Counted from the stretch's first letter, positions 1-9,169 are shown. The stretch: 64,000 nucleotides of DNA from DASQZK01 sp963764345 (GCA_963764345.1 CAVXSF010000008.1:186001-250000); one strand, 5' to 3'. The notes: generated from the letters alone by a model not told the origin. Program-made: numbers and translations.

Positions 1-647
1 AGAAAGAAGCCAATCCCACCCATGGCCCTGATCTTCTCCTCATATTCACGGCACCAGTTGTCGACCATATAAATAGCTTTCTGCTGGACAATTTCCCTGT
101 CTCCATTGGCTTCCCTGTTGCGAAGCGTCAGATCAATCTTGTGATCGGGGAAAATCTCCCTGAAGGGTTTCCCTTCCGGCAGGGGTATTTCCGCTGAATT
201 GATCAAAAGACAATTGTCTTTCGAAAGGTTGAAATTCCTGATATAAAATTCCGTGACATAATTGCAGAAACTATTATGCTGGGAGGGGTCGATGGGATAA
301 AATTCATCCATCTGGACAAATCTGAGATTTTTTGTCTCGGGCTTAGCGAGATTCTTCGTGCCATGGGTGGATAGAATATCCTTCACCTCTTGCTTTTCCC
401 AGTTATCAAGCAGGTATTTGGTCCATTTGATGAAATATTCAGGTGTTTTTCCGGTGGGGAGGCTGACGACGCCCTTCGGATTTTCGGCTACCCATTCAAT
501 AAACCGGAGGGCTGTCAGGAGACCCAGTTCAGGAAAATTATTGACCAGAAGGTAAGGGAGCCTTGTTGTAATCGCCTTAACATCAGATCGTTCAAAAAAG
601 AATTTTTCGATATTTGAAAATTGAGGTGTTTTCATGATTTCATTCAT
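1..647 (-). CDS. Glucosamine-6-phosphate deaminase-like protein (NagB family), 3' end outside window
   Basis: The minus strand is open from ATG at 647-645 to the window edge, about 215 codons. It reads MNEIMKTPQF and then a NagB-type sugar-phosphate isomerase/deaminase fold: a VSLPTGKTPEYF phosphate loop, a VQMDEFYPIDPSQHNSF segment and, at the truncated end, AMGGIGFFL, which in this family precedes the GxGPDGHIAFN active-site stretch. NagB converts glucosamine-6-phosphate to fructose-6-phosphate and ammonia. The long insertions fit the divergent NagB-like proteins common in Bacteroidota, some of which carry an extra C-terminal domain, so exact substrate and full length cannot be judged here. 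A second in-frame ATG lies at 635-633. Family placement is fairly firm; the specific reaction is inferred. Confidence 0.75.
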   Translation of the reverse strand, partial: MNEIMKTPQFSNIEKFFFERSDVKAITTRLPYLLVNNFPELGLLTALRFIEWVAENPKGVVSLPTGKTPEYFIKWTKYLLDNWEKQEVKDILSTHGTKNLAKPETKNLRFVQMDEFYPIDPSQHNSFCNYVTEFYIRNFNLSKDNCLLINSAEIPLPEGKPFREIFPDHKIDLTLRNREANGDREIVQQKAIYMVDNWCREYEEKIRAMGGIGFF

Positions 648-798
648 TAATGAGGAAAGAAAGGAATACGAAAATTAGTGATTCACAAGGCTTAAAGCAA
701 CCTTTTTTTAGAAGATTATTTCCGGCACTTGAGAAATGGAATCAGATCCCGGAATCGTCCTGCATCCCGGCAAGATGATCCTGCATCAACAGCCCGGG

Positions 799-1995
799 TT
801 AAATCCTTCCGGGATAGGCCCGCAGAGCTTCATCCAGGCATATCATGGCTTTTTCAAGGTCTTCCTTTTTCAGCACATAAGCAATCCTGACCTGGTGTTT
901 TCCAAGCTCAGGCCTGGAGTAAAAACCGGAGGCGGGGGCAAGCATGACCGTCTGGTTGTGATATTCAAAATCACTCAGCAACCATTGTGCAAATTTATCG
1001 GTATCATCGACAGGCAGTTGGGCAATGGTATAAAAAGCACCTCCGGGCATGGGGCATATCACGCCTTCCATCTCATTCAGCGCTTTAACCATGAAATTCC
1101 GGCGCCCGATGTATTCGTGGTATACTTCATCGAAGTATGATTTCGGGGTATCAATTGCGGCTTCACCAAAGACCTGGCCGAAGGAGGGCGGGCTTAACCT
1201 GGCCTGGCCGAATTTCAGGGCTGTACTGATTACCTCATGGTTCTTGCTGATCAGTGCGCCGATCCGCACTCCGCAGGCACTGTAACGTTTGGAAAGGGAG
1301 TCGATAAGAATGATATTTTCATCGATCCCTTTAAGATTCATTACGGAAAAATGTTCCCTGCCATCATAACAAAACTCCCTGTAAACTTCATCGGCAAACA
1401 GGAAAAGGTCATGCTTCTTCACCAGTTTGCCAAGTGCTTCAATCTCTTCCTTTGAATAGAGGTAACCGGTAGGGTTGTTCGGATTACAGATGAGTATTCC
1501 CCGTGTTTTCGGACCGATATGTTTCTCGAATTCTTCAATGGGGGGAAGGGCAAAGTTCGTTTCGATACCGGAAGTTACGGGTACCACTTTTACGCCGGCA
1601 GTAAGGGAAAATCCGTTGTAATTGGCATAATAAGGCTCAGGAATGATAATCTCTTCATCCTCACTGATGGTAGACATCAGGGCAAACAAAATAGCTTCCG
1701 ATCCCCCGGTGGTAACCAGGATCTCGTCATATTCAACGTTTATGCCAATGCTCTTGTAATAGCCGGAGAGTTTTCTGCGGTAACTCTCATGTCCGGCTGA
1801 ATGGCTGTATTCAATCACACTGGCTCTAAAGTTCCTGACAGCCTCGAGTGCCCCTTCCGGTGTGGGGATGTCGGGCTGACCTATGTTCAGATGATAGACC
1901 TTCCGGCCTTTGCGTACGGCTTCCTCAGCAAACGGTACCAGTTTTCTTATCGGCGAAGCAGGCATTAACCTGCCTTTTCTGGAAATGGATGGCAT
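799..1995 (-). CDS. Pyridoxal-phosphate-dependent aminotransferase, class I/II
   Basis: This is a 398-residue fold-type I aminotransferase. Visible family marks are the N-terminal LNIGQPDIPTPEG segment (residues 37-48), the NPNNPTG motif at 171-177, the cofactor-contacting Asp of ADEVY (Asp202), and the Schiff-base lysine in SLSKRYSACG (Lys236). The length is normal. Such enzymes are usually aspartate, alanine or aromatic aminotransferases; the sequence alone does not fix the substrate. The gene ends two bases before the next feature begins: the DUF1573 lipoprotein gene (1997-2419) lies immediately upstream on the same strand, so the two are probably co-transcribed. Confidence 0.93.
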   Translation of the reverse strand: MPSISRKGRLMPASPIRKLVPFAEEAVRKGRKVYHLNIGQPDIPTPEGALEAVRNFRASVIEYSHSAGHESYRRKLSGYYKSIGINVEYDEILVTTGGSEAILFALMSTISEDEEIIIPEPYYANYNGFSLTAGVKVVPVTSGIETNFALPPIEEFEKHIGPKTRGILICNPNNPTGYLYSKEEIEALGKLVKKHDLFLFADEVYREFCYDGREHFSVMNLKGIDENIILIDSLSKRYSACGVRIGALISKNHEVISTALKFGQARLSPPSFGQVFGEAAIDTPKSYFDEVYHEYIGRRNFMVKALNEMEGVICPMPGGAFYTIAQLPVDDTDKFAQWLLSDFEYHNQTVMLAPASGFYSRPELGKHQVRIAYVLKKEDLEKAMICLDEALRAYPGRI

Positions 1996-1996
1996 T

Positions 1997-2419
1997 TTAT
2001 TTTGTTTTGTCCTGTTCAGTTCCTGTTACTACTTTTCCCTTGATCATCAGCCTTGTCGGTGAATCTGTGGTGTTGGAGTAAACGGTTATGGTTTTCTGAA
2101 AATTACCCTGAATTTTAGTATTATACGTTATGCCGATTTTACCTTTTTCCCCTGGAGAAACTGGCTCTGAAGGCCATTCAGGCCGGGTACATCCGCAGGT
2201 AGTCCTTACATCGTTAATCACCAGCGGGACATCCGAAGTGTTCGTAAACTCAAAATAACACCGGCCGTCACTTTCATAAGGGATCGTTCCGAAATTATGC
2301 ACCGTTGATTCAAAAGAAATACTCGCTGTCGGATTGTCTTCCGTCCCGCTTTTCTCCCTGTTCTTACAGGCAACGGCAAATATGAGGGTAAGTGCTAATA
2401 GTGGAATGATTCTTTTCAT
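1997..2419 (-). CDS. DUF1573 family lipoprotein
   Basis: This 140-residue protein begins with a short hydrophobic signal ending in a lipobox (AVAC, lipidated Cys18), so it should be exported and lipid-anchored. The mature part fits the DUF1573 Ig-like family: SFESTVHNFGTIPYESDG, then FEFTNTSDVPLVINDV and a CGCTRPEWPSEPVSPGEKG segment with the Cys-x-Cys seen in many members. DUF1573 proteins are abundant in Bacteroidota and have no settled function. It is one base upstream of the aminotransferase gene on the same strand. Class assignment is firm, role unknown. Confidence 0.88.
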   Translation of the reverse strand: MKRIIPLLALTLIFAVACKNREKSGTEDNPTASISFESTVHNFGTIPYESDGRCYFEFTNTSDVPLVINDVRTTCGCTRPEWPSEPVSPGEKGKIGITYNTKIQGNFQKTITVYSNTTDSPTRLMIKGKVVTGTEQDKTK

Positions 2420-2498
2420 TGTTGCTTAAAATTTAGGAGTTCAAAAATAATGGTTATTTGCGATTTCAAATATGCTGAAGAATAGCCTTGACATCAAA

Positions 2499-3533
2499 TT
2501 ATCTGCTTAAATTTTTGAAAAACGGCTCTTCAAAATTAAGACAACCAATTTTACGGCTCCCTTGTTCAATTTCTTTCACCATCAGGGTGAGTTTATCATT
2601 TAGCGGGACATTGACATTAAGTTTCATTGCTTTTCTTGTAATAAAGCCGTTGAAAAAATCAATTTCTGTTGGTTTTCCCCTTTCAAGAGATTGAAGGCTG
2701 GATGATTTCAGCCGCCGGTACCGGAAACCGATCATGAGGATGATCAGGTGTCGCCTTGTATTCGCGAAAAAACCTTTGGAGGCGGTAAACCTGTAAAAGT
2801 CCAGCTTTCCGCCATATGCGGGGACGTTTAGCTGCATCGCGCCGGCGACTTTCATGGCTTCATCAATAATCCCGGTAAAAATAGTACGGCAGGTCTTTCT
2901 GACAAGCATTCTGCCGAGACTGAGACCACAGATAACGCCGAGAGTATTGATGCACGAATTAATGATCAGCTTGGAGTACAGTTCACCATAAATATGTTCT
3001 GAAATCCTGGTGGGAACAACATCATCAAGGATAGACTTCAGGACGTCCAGCTTTTGCATGTGAATGTCATCCAAAGTACCAATAATGAATTCACCGCCGG
3101 ATGTCATATCATACTCTCCGTGTTTTCTCATTGTTGCACCCCATCCGACCACACATCCGACCGTTCGCCTGCTTCCGACAATCTCAGCCAGGACATCGGT
3201 ACAGATACCGTTTTGCATCGAAACGACCAGGCTGTCTGCTTTGAGGCAGGGCAGGATTTCCATAGCTGCATCTCTCAGATCGGTGGCTTTGGTCGCCACT
3301 ATTATCACATCAAATTTCCGGTTGCCGGTTTCTCCGGATATCAATACATTAACCTTTTGGATAATAGTGCCATGATGTCCGGTGATCTTTAATCCGGTTG
3401 TTGAAGCGATCTCTTTGATATCTCTGTATTTTGAAAGCAGGTATGGATTATGGCCTCTTTCCTGAAGGAGAACAGCTACCACACCTCCAATAGAACCGGC
3501 TCCGACGATCAGGATTTCGGGAGTATCCGACAT
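2499..3533 (-). CDS. 2-dehydropantoate 2-reductase family protein (PanE/ApbA-like)
   Basis: This 344-residue protein has an N-terminal NAD(P)-binding Rossmann motif, GAGSIGG at 11-17, followed by VVSMQNGI, typical of ketopantoate reductases. The C-terminal helical domain shows the expected Lys-x-x-x-Asn pattern (ELYSKLIIN, Lys188 and Asn192) and a PTEIDFFNG segment with the family Glu. PanE reduces 2-dehydropantoate to pantoate in pantothenate/CoA synthesis, but many paralogues act on other 2-oxo acids. No other CoA genes are nearby, so the family name is safer than panE. The gene stands apart from its neighbours: 79 bp upstream of the DUF1573 gene and divergent from valS. Confidence 0.82.
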   Translation of the reverse strand: MSDTPEILIVGAGSIGGVVAVLLQERGHNPYLLSKYRDIKEIASTTGLKITGHHGTIIQKVNVLISGETGNRKFDVIIVATKATDLRDAAMEILPCLKADSLVVSMQNGICTDVLAEIVGSRRTVGCVVGWGATMRKHGEYDMTSGGEFIIGTLDDIHMQKLDVLKSILDDVVPTRISEHIYGELYSKLIINSCINTLGVICGLSLGRMLVRKTCRTIFTGIIDEAMKVAGAMQLNVPAYGGKLDFYRFTASKGFFANTRRHLIILMIGFRYRRLKSSSLQSLERGKPTEIDFFNGFITRKAMKLNVNVPLNDKLTLMVKEIEQGSRKIGCLNFEEPFFKNLSR

Positions 3534-3669
3534 ATTTTTTTGATTTTTGCATGTAAGTTAAGGTATTTTATGCATTCAATTTGAATAGCGAAGAGATGAG
3601 CATAGGCCTGTACCCGTAAATATTCCCGTTAGAGCGCTGACTTGAGAGAATTATTGTGCTGAATTTTAT

Positions 3670-3677
3670 TAATTTTG
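3670..3677 (+). promoter_or_regulatory. Putative -7 element (TAnnTTTG type) upstream of valS
   Basis: TAATTTTG matches the Bacteroidota -7 consensus and lies 43 bp before the valS start. No TTG was found at the usual 19-21 bp spacing (the nearest lie at 13 and 25 bp), so the call rests on the -7 box alone. Confidence 0.4.
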
Positions 3678-3720
3678 CAGATGTTTTTAACGTTTCTGAC
3701 TTACTGAAATTTATTTATCT

Positions 3721-6363
3721 ATGGATATTCCCTCAAAATATGATCCCTCAAAAACGGAGGAGAAGTGGTATAATTACTGGATGGAGAAAGGACTGTTCAA
3801 TTCCGACCCTGACGACCGTGAACCTTACTGCATTGTGATCCCCCCGCCAAATGTTACCGGAGTTTTACACATGGGCCACATGCTGAACAATACGATCCAG
3901 GATGTGCTGATCCGTCGTGCCAGGATGCAGGGAAAAAATGCACTTTGGGTGCCGGGGACCGATCATGCCAGTATCGCTACAGAAGCCAGGGTGGTTGCGA
4001 AGCTGCAGGATGAGGGAATCAGTAAAAGGGATCTCAGCAGAGAAGCCTTTCTTGAACATGCCTGGGTATGGACTCATAAACACGGGGGAATTATTCTGGA
4101 ACAACTCAAAAAGCTTGGGGCATCCTGCGACTGGCGCCGGACAAAATTCACTATGGATGAAGACATGTCGGCCAGTGTGATCAAAGTGTTTATCGATCTT
4201 TATAATAAAGGGTTGATATACAGAGGTGTCAGAATGGTCAACTGGGACCCGCAGGCGAAAACGGCTGTATCAGACGAGGAAGTTGTATACCGGGAAGTTA
4301 ATTCCAAACTCTATTATATAAAATACCCTGTGGTTGGCGAAGAGCAATTCATTGTTATTGCCACAACCCGGCCCGAAACGATTCTCGGCGACACAGCTGT
4401 TTGCGTCAATCCCGCCGATAAGCGCTTTTTTAAATTCCACGGAAAACAGGCAATCATCCCCCTTGTCGACCGGGAAGTGCCTATTATAAAAGATGAGTAT
4501 GTCGACATGGAATTCGGTACCGGCGCTCTGAAAATAACCCCTGCTCACGATGAGAATGATTACAATCTCGGTATAAAACATAATCTGGAGAGCATAGATA
4601 TTTTCAATGATGACGGGACACTGAATGAGAAAGCACAATGGTTTGTAGGTGAGGACCGGTTTGTCGTCAGAAAAAAAATCGTGGATGTTCTGGAGGAAAA
4701 GGGATATTTGCTGAAGGTTGAAGATTATGTGAACAAAGTCGGATTTTCGGAGAGGACAGACGCGGTCATCGAGCCCAAACTTTCCATCCAGTGGTTTCTC
4801 AAGATGAAGGAACTGGCTCAGCCGGCACTTGAACATGTGATGAACGACGACATACAGATACATCCGGCTAAGTTCAAAAATACCTACAGGCACTGGATGG
4901 AAAATGTAAAAGACTGGTGTATTTCACGGCAGCTGTGGTGGGGCCATCGCATTCCTGCATTCTATTATGGCAGTAATCCTGCTCCCAACGATTTTGTGGT
5001 GGCAGACACCATCGGGGAAGCGCTTATACTTGCCAGGGAAAAAACTGGTAATCAGGAACTCCGCGAAGGTGATCTTCGTCAGGATGAAGACGTGCTGGAT
5101 ACCTGGTTTTCATCGTGGCTGTGGCCGATCTCCGTATTCGATGGCATCAATAACCCGGCTAACAAGGATATAAACTATTACTATCCGACCAACGACCTGG
5201 TTACAGCCCCGGAAATCCTGTTTTTCTGGGTTGCCCGCATGATCATTGCCGGATATGAATACAGGGATGAAAAACCCTTCAGGAATGTATACCTGACCGG
5301 TATCGTGAGAGACCAAAAGCGCCGGAAGATGTCCAAATCTCTGGGTAATTCACCCGATCCGATCCAATTGATGGAAAAATATTCGGCCGATGGCGTAAGG
5401 GTTGGCATGCTACTCTGCTCTCCGGCAGGAAACGATCTTTTGTTTGATGAGAGTTTGACCGAACAGGGACGGAATTTTGGCAATAAAATCTGGAACGCTT
5501 TCCGGCTTGTAAATTCATGGCAGGTCGACTCTGGCATTTCCCAGCCTGAAACTTCAGAAATGGCCGCAAAATGGTTTGATGCCAGGCTGAACGAAGCTAT
5601 CGTCACAATGGATGGACAGTTTGATGCCTACCGGCTGTCCGATGCACTGATGACAGTCTATAAACTGTTCTGGGATGAATTCTCCTCCTGGTACCTGGAA
5701 TCCATCAAGCCTGAATTCGGGAAACCGGTGGACAACCTGACCTATGACCAGGCCAACTTCTTCCTGGAAAAACTGATGGCTCTGCTTCATCCTTTCATGC
5801 CCTTCATCACAGAGGAGATATGGCATCTCGTCAAAGAAAGACAGGAAGGAGAAAGCCTGATGATATCGCCATTACCGTCAGCTGCCAACATTGATACAGA
5901 ACTGATCTCCCGGTTTGAACAGGTGAAACAGGTCATAACCTCGGTTCGCAATATCCGGAATGAAAAGACCCTCCCGATGAAAGACCGGCTGACCCTTCAT
6001 TATATAGCGAGCGACGGGGAATATATCGGCGAGTTTGATCTCCTGGTGAAAAAGCTGTCGAACTTGAGTGAGATTTCAGCCACCGGGCAAAAACCTGTCA
6101 ACGCGGCTTCATTCATTGTCAAGAATACCGAATATTATATTCCACTGGAAGACCGGATCAACATCAGCATGGAACTGGAGAGAATGAATAAGGAACTGGA
6201 ATATACCAGGGGATTCCTGAAAGCGGTCCTTAAAAAACTGTCCAATGAGCGTTTCGTTAACAGCGCTCCGGCCGAAGTAGTGGAACGGGAGAACATTAAA
6301 AAAACGGATGCGGAAAATAAAATCGCTTCCCTGGAGAAACAGATTGCCGCACTGATGGGCTAG
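3721..6363 (+). CDS. valS: Valine--tRNA ligase
   Basis: This 880-residue class I aminoacyl-tRNA synthetase charges tRNA-Val with valine in the cytoplasm. The signature HIGH motif is HMGH at residues 50-53, inside PPPNVTGVLHMGHML, and the KMSKS loop is at 536-540. The editing (CP1) domain lies between them, with TTRPETILGDTAV typical of the Val/Ile/Leu branch. WYLESIKPEF and the HPFMPFITEEIW block mark the anticodon-binding helical domain. The last roughly 65 residues form the charged coiled-coil tRNA arm characteristic of ValRS (MELERMNKEL to the end). Length and order are normal. It is transcribed alone, divergent from the PanE-like gene. Confidence 0.98.
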   Translation: MDIPSKYDPSKTEEKWYNYWMEKGLFNSDPDDREPYCIVIPPPNVTGVLHMGHMLNNTIQDVLIRRARMQGKNALWVPGTDHASIATEARVVAKLQDEGISKRDLSREAFLEHAWVWTHKHGGIILEQLKKLGASCDWRRTKFTMDEDMSASVIKVFIDLYNKGLIYRGVRMVNWDPQAKTAVSDEEVVYREVNSKLYYIKYPVVGEEQFIVIATTRPETILGDTAVCVNPADKRFFKFHGKQAIIPLVDREVPIIKDEYVDMEFGTGALKITPAHDENDYNLGIKHNLESIDIFNDDGTLNEKAQWFVGEDRFVVRKKIVDVLEEKGYLLKVEDYVNKVGFSERTDAVIEPKLSIQWFLKMKELAQPALEHVMNDDIQIHPAKFKNTYRHWMENVKDWCISRQLWWGHRIPAFYYGSNPAPNDFVVADTIGEALILAREKTGNQELREGDLRQDEDVLDTWFSSWLWPISVFDGINNPANKDINYYYPTNDLVTAPEILFFWVARMIIAGYEYRDEKPFRNVYLTGIVRDQKRRKMSKSLGNSPDPIQLMEKYSADGVRVGMLLCSPAGNDLLFDESLTEQGRNFGNKIWNAFRLVNSWQVDSGISQPETSEMAAKWFDARLNEAIVTMDGQFDAYRLSDALMTVYKLFWDEFSSWYLESIKPEFGKPVDNLTYDQANFFLEKLMALLHPFMPFITEEIWHLVKERQEGESLMISPLPSAANIDTELISRFEQVKQVITSVRNIRNEKTLPMKDRLTLHYIASDGEYIGEFDLLVKKLSNLSEISATGQKPVNAASFIVKNTEYYIPLEDRINISMELERMNKELEYTRGFLKAVLKKLSNERFVNSAPAEVVERENIKKTDAENKIASLEKQIAALMG

Positions 6364-6439
6364 TGTTCCCCGCTGAAAACGGTTTCACAATTCAGAGATC
6401 TCCCGGATACCGGATTTACGCGGAGATTATTTAACTTGT

Positions 6440-6447
6440 TAATTTTG
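6440..6447 (+). promoter_or_regulatory. Putative -7 element upstream of the creatininase-family gene
   Basis: TAATTTTG matches TAnnTTTG and ends 8 bp before the ATG at 6456, implying a very short leader. No clear -33 element was seen. Confidence 0.35.
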
Positions 6448-6455
6448 AAAAACTT

Positions 6456-7238
6456 ATGACAAAAGAGCCCTATTTACTTGAGAGGAATCACTGGAAACTC
6501 ATACAGTCCCAAAAAGTGGAACTGGTTGTCCTGCCATGGGGAGCTACCGAAGCGCATAATTACCATCTTCCTTATGGCACGGATATTTTCGAAGTGGAGG
6601 CCATTGCAAAAGAATCAGCCAGGCAAGCTTGGGAAAAAGGTGCCAGACCAATAGTTCTGCCTGCCATTCCGTTTGGCGTAAATACCGGTCAGACGGATAT
6701 TCCGCTAACCATAAATCTGAATCCTTCCACGCAGGCTGCTATACTCAATGATGTGGCAGAGAGCCTGACAGAACAGGGTATCAACAGGTTACTCATCCTG
6801 AACGGACATGGTGGAAATGACTTCAGACAGATCCTTCGGGAAACCGGTCATAACTTCCCGGGGTTGTTCCTGTCGACATGCAATTGGTTCCAGAGTGTTG
6901 AAAAAAATAACTTCTTTGAGAATGAAGGAGATCATGCTGATGAGGCCGAAACCAGCCTGATGCTTTACATAAATCCGGATATTGTTCTCCCGCTTACTGA
7001 AGCAGGTAGCGGTAAAAACAAAAAGTTCAGTGTTAAGGAACTCAATGAGAAATGGGCCTGGGCTGAACGGAAATGGACCTCAGTGACAGATGATACCGGT
7101 ATAGGCGATCCCTCACTGGCTACCAGGGAAAAAGGAGAAATGTATTTCAAAGCCATTACAGAGAAGGTGGGAAGTCTTATCTATGGGCTGTGTAAAATGG
7201 ACGTGACAAGGTTTTTATCTGATGAATCTGGCGGTTAA
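6456..7238 (+). CDS. Creatininase family protein (metal-dependent amidohydrolase)
   Basis: This 260-residue protein fits the creatininase fold. The N-terminal WGATEAHNYHLPYGTD block carries the metal-ligand positions of the family (Glu32, His34, Asp43). LNGHGGND (residues 115-122) holds the conserved His118, and GDHADEAETS (158-167) holds the later His/Glu pair. Family members hydrolyse creatinine or related amides, or act in riboflavin-type and mycofactocin-type pathways; the substrate here cannot be read from sequence and no pathway genes are adjacent. It starts 92 bp after valS in the same direction. Start chosen at the only well-placed ATG, just after a -7-like box. Confidence 0.85.
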   Translation: MTKEPYLLERNHWKLIQSQKVELVVLPWGATEAHNYHLPYGTDIFEVEAIAKESARQAWEKGARPIVLPAIPFGVNTGQTDIPLTINLNPSTQAAILNDVAESLTEQGINRLLILNGHGGNDFRQILRETGHNFPGLFLSTCNWFQSVEKNNFFENEGDHADEAETSLMLYINPDIVLPLTEAGSGKNKKFSVKELNEKWAWAERKWTSVTDDTGIGDPSLATREKGEMYFKAITEKVGSLIYGLCKMDVTRFLSDESGG

Positions 7239-7836
7239 GTCAGAAAAGAAAGGGAAGGTTGAAGAAGGGGAAAAATTTCCGGATCTTATAAGACAGACTC
7301 TGCCGCCCGGGCATATTCTTAAAATTTGGTTATCCCGTTGCTTTTCACCGCAAATCAAAAAAAGGATATATATCAAGTCATGTGACTACGTGCCGGCCTA
7401 ACGCTGAAGCCTGCCCGGTTTTTACAATTCTAACCGGCAGCTTTATACAAAATTTCACTGAAATAGTATTGCAGTAGAAAGGAAAAATGCAGTATACCGA
7501 ATCGATTCGTCAAAATGACAGTCATACATTCCGGTATGTTGATAACTTTTCGTCAAAAAGTTGAAAAGGGACGCTGAGATTTGGGAGGCGGAAGTCATTA
7601 AGGGGCGGAGCGTTGGAAGGTGGGGGAGGGTTACCCATTTCAAACAAAGACTCCTTAGAAGAACGAAGCCCATAACTATATCCGGCTATCAACCATAACC
7701 GACATACGCCTCCGGCTTGTTCCCGAAGCCTCCCTCCGGCTCTGATGCTTTCCCTCCATCTAAGTATTTGAAAGGTATCCTGGCATATAGATTTCCGGTC
7801 AAACTTTCCCTTATAAATAAAAAATAATAAAAAAAA

Positions 7837-7868
7837 TTTGACTCGTCTTTGATTTTGTTATATATTTG
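7837..7868 (+). promoter_or_regulatory. Bacteroidota-type promoter of marR
   Basis: A -33-like TTTG at 7837-7840 and a perfect -7 element TATATTTG at 7861-7868 are separated by 20 bp, as expected for the primary sigma factor of this phylum. The marR ATG follows at 7898. The -7 box overlaps a TTGTT/AACAA inverted repeat (about 7855-7877) that could be the regulator's own operator. Confidence 0.65.
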
Positions 7869-7882
7869 ACACAACAAATAAT
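7868..7882 (+). promoter_or_regulatory. Shared 15-bp motif, copy 1 (upstream of marR)
   Basis: GACACAACAAATAAT lies across the expected transcription start of marR. It recurs with one change at 8362-8376 ahead of the next gene. An operator role is inferred from position only. Confidence 0.45.
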
Positions 7883-7897
7883 GACACATCAAACAAA

Positions 7898-8326
7898 ATG
7901 GTATTTAAATTTGAGGAATCGGTAGGGTATTATCTGAACAGGACGGCTTCGATGATGCGGAGTAGTCTGCAACGTGCCTTGAATAAGGAGTACAAAGAGA
8001 TAACCATAGATTACTGGGTCATTCTGAATTATCTGTGGACTAAAGACGGGTGGATACAGACCGAACTGGCCCGGATGTCTGGTAAGGACAATGCCAGTAT
8101 GACCAGGATGCTTGATGGCATGCAAAAAAAGGGACTGATTGAACGAAAAGCGGATGAGAATGACCGCAGGGCACAACGGATCTTTCTCACTGAAAAGGGA
8201 AGGTCACTTGAAAAACCACTGAAGAAAATCGCCAGTGAAAATGTGTCGAAGGGTTTGAAGAATATATCGTCAAAGGATGTTCAGGAACTGAAAAGGATCC
8301 TGGAGGCCATAAATGAAAATTATTGA
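7898..8326 (+). CDS. MarR family transcriptional regulator
   Basis: This 142-residue protein has the MarR winged helix-turn-helix layout: an N-terminal dimerisation helix, the recognition region LARMSGKDNASMTRMLDGMQ (about residues 63-82), and the wing with the family-typical Asp/Arg pattern DENDRRAQ, followed by IFLTEKG. MarR proteins bind as dimers to short palindromes and usually repress their own operon until a ligand or oxidant releases them. A TTGTT-N13-AACAA repeat overlaps its -7 box, and the DUF6064 gene 78 bp downstream carries a related upstream motif, so autoregulation and control of that gene are the likely role. The ligand is unknown. Confidence 0.9.
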   Translation: MVFKFEESVGYYLNRTASMMRSSLQRALNKEYKEITIDYWVILNYLWTKDGWIQTELARMSGKDNASMTRMLDGMQKKGLIERKADENDRRAQRIFLTEKGRSLEKPLKKIASENVSKGLKNISSKDVQELKRILEAINENY

Positions 8327-8344
8327 TTTTTTTTAAAATAATAA

Positions 8345-8376
8345 TTGATATATCAAAAATAGACACAACAATTAAT
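8345..8376 (+). promoter_or_regulatory. Palindrome plus shared motif, copy 2 (upstream of DUF6064 gene)
   Basis: A perfect 12-bp palindrome TTGATATATCAA (8345-8356) is followed by GACACAACAATTAAT (8362-8376), which matches 14 of 15 bases of the motif over the marR start region. Operator function is inferred. Confidence 0.45.
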
Positions 8377-8404
8377 AAGGATGTTTAATTAAAAATTTAA
8401 AGTC

Positions 8405-9052
8405 ATGAAAACTCCGTTTACCATTGATCAATTTTTTGCAGTGTTTGAAAAATATAACACAGCCGTATACCCCGCCCAGATAATTTTCTTTGTGGCAGGT
8501 ATTTCAGCCATTGCGTTGCTGCATTCGGGTACCCGTAACAAGGGAAAAATCATTACCATCATTCTTTCAGCTCTCTGGCTTTGGAATAGTCTGGTGTACC
8601 ATTTGATGTTTTTCAGTACGATCAACAAAGCAGCCGTGGGATTTTGCTTTCTGTTTTTCATTCAGGCTGTACTCATGTTATATGAATCGCTGGTTAAAAG
8701 AAGGCTCGATTTTGGCTTTGGTCACCGAATAAAAGACTATGCTGGATATGGCTTTGTCCTTTATGGCTTGTTCCTTTACCCGGTCATTGACCTGCTAGCC
8801 GGTCATGATATTACCGGTGTGCTCTCTCTTGGGTTGCCCTGCCCGACTAACATTTTGACCTTTGGATTTTTTCTGCTTTCCTCTCAGAAATTCCGGCGTT
8901 ATCTGCTCATCATTCCTTCCCTCTGGGCATTGATGGGAGTAAGTGCTGCATTGAACTTTGGTATTTACCAGGATTTTGTAATGACTTTAGCCGCCATTGT
9001 TACTGTTGTTCTCACCTGGCAATACCGTCGGCAGAGACCTGCCATCTCTTAA
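8405..9052 (+). CDS. DUF6064 family integral membrane protein
   Basis: This 215-residue protein is very hydrophobic, with about six or seven predicted membrane helices. It opens with MKTPFTIDQFFAVFEKYN, then YPAQIIFFVAG, a pattern I associate with the DUF6064 family; a LGLPCPTNILTFGFF segment sits in the later half. No catalytic motif is visible and the family's function is unknown to me. It follows marR by 78 bp in the same direction and is closed by a hairpin terminator at 9170-9193. Its shared upstream motif with marR suggests regulation by that protein. Confidence 0.75.
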   Translation: MKTPFTIDQFFAVFEKYNTAVYPAQIIFFVAGISAIALLHSGTRNKGKIITIILSALWLWNSLVYHLMFFSTINKAAVGFCFLFFIQAVLMLYESLVKRRLDFGFGHRIKDYAGYGFVLYGLFLYPVIDLLAGHDITGVLSLGLPCPTNILTFGFFLLSSQKFRRYLLIIPSLWALMGVSAALNFGIYQDFVMTLAAIVTVVLTWQYRRQRPAIS

Positions 9053-9169
9053 GTAAGCGATTTACAGAGCGCCTTGCCTCACCATGGCAGGTGTTAATAA
9101 GCCCGCCCTCAGGAACCGGAATCAAAGACCATAAGTTAAAAAGTTTATTATTTTTGCTATAGATTTAAT

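Larger units (their letters stand above)
7239..7897. other. Long intergenic region with no supported gene
   Basis: 659 bp between the creatininase and marR genes. Short ORFs here (for example 7455-7673 and 7689-7892, minus) have no recognisable domain and unnatural composition. An imperfect inverted repeat sits at 7411-7440 (CTGCCCGGTT/AACCGGCAG, one bulge). From about 7560 to 7640 the plus strand is strikingly purine-rich and G-rich compared with the surroundings. The last 60 bp hold the marR promoter. Nothing else was recognised. Confidence 0.6.

Noticed and set aside
4270..4893. 207-codon minus-strand ORF inside valS
   Set aside because: Lies entirely inside valS in another frame and has no recognisable domain; shadow ORF.
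7455..7892. Small minus-strand ORFs in the 7.2-7.9 kb intergenic region
   Set aside because: Short, no domain, overlap the repeats and promoter; unlikely to be genes.
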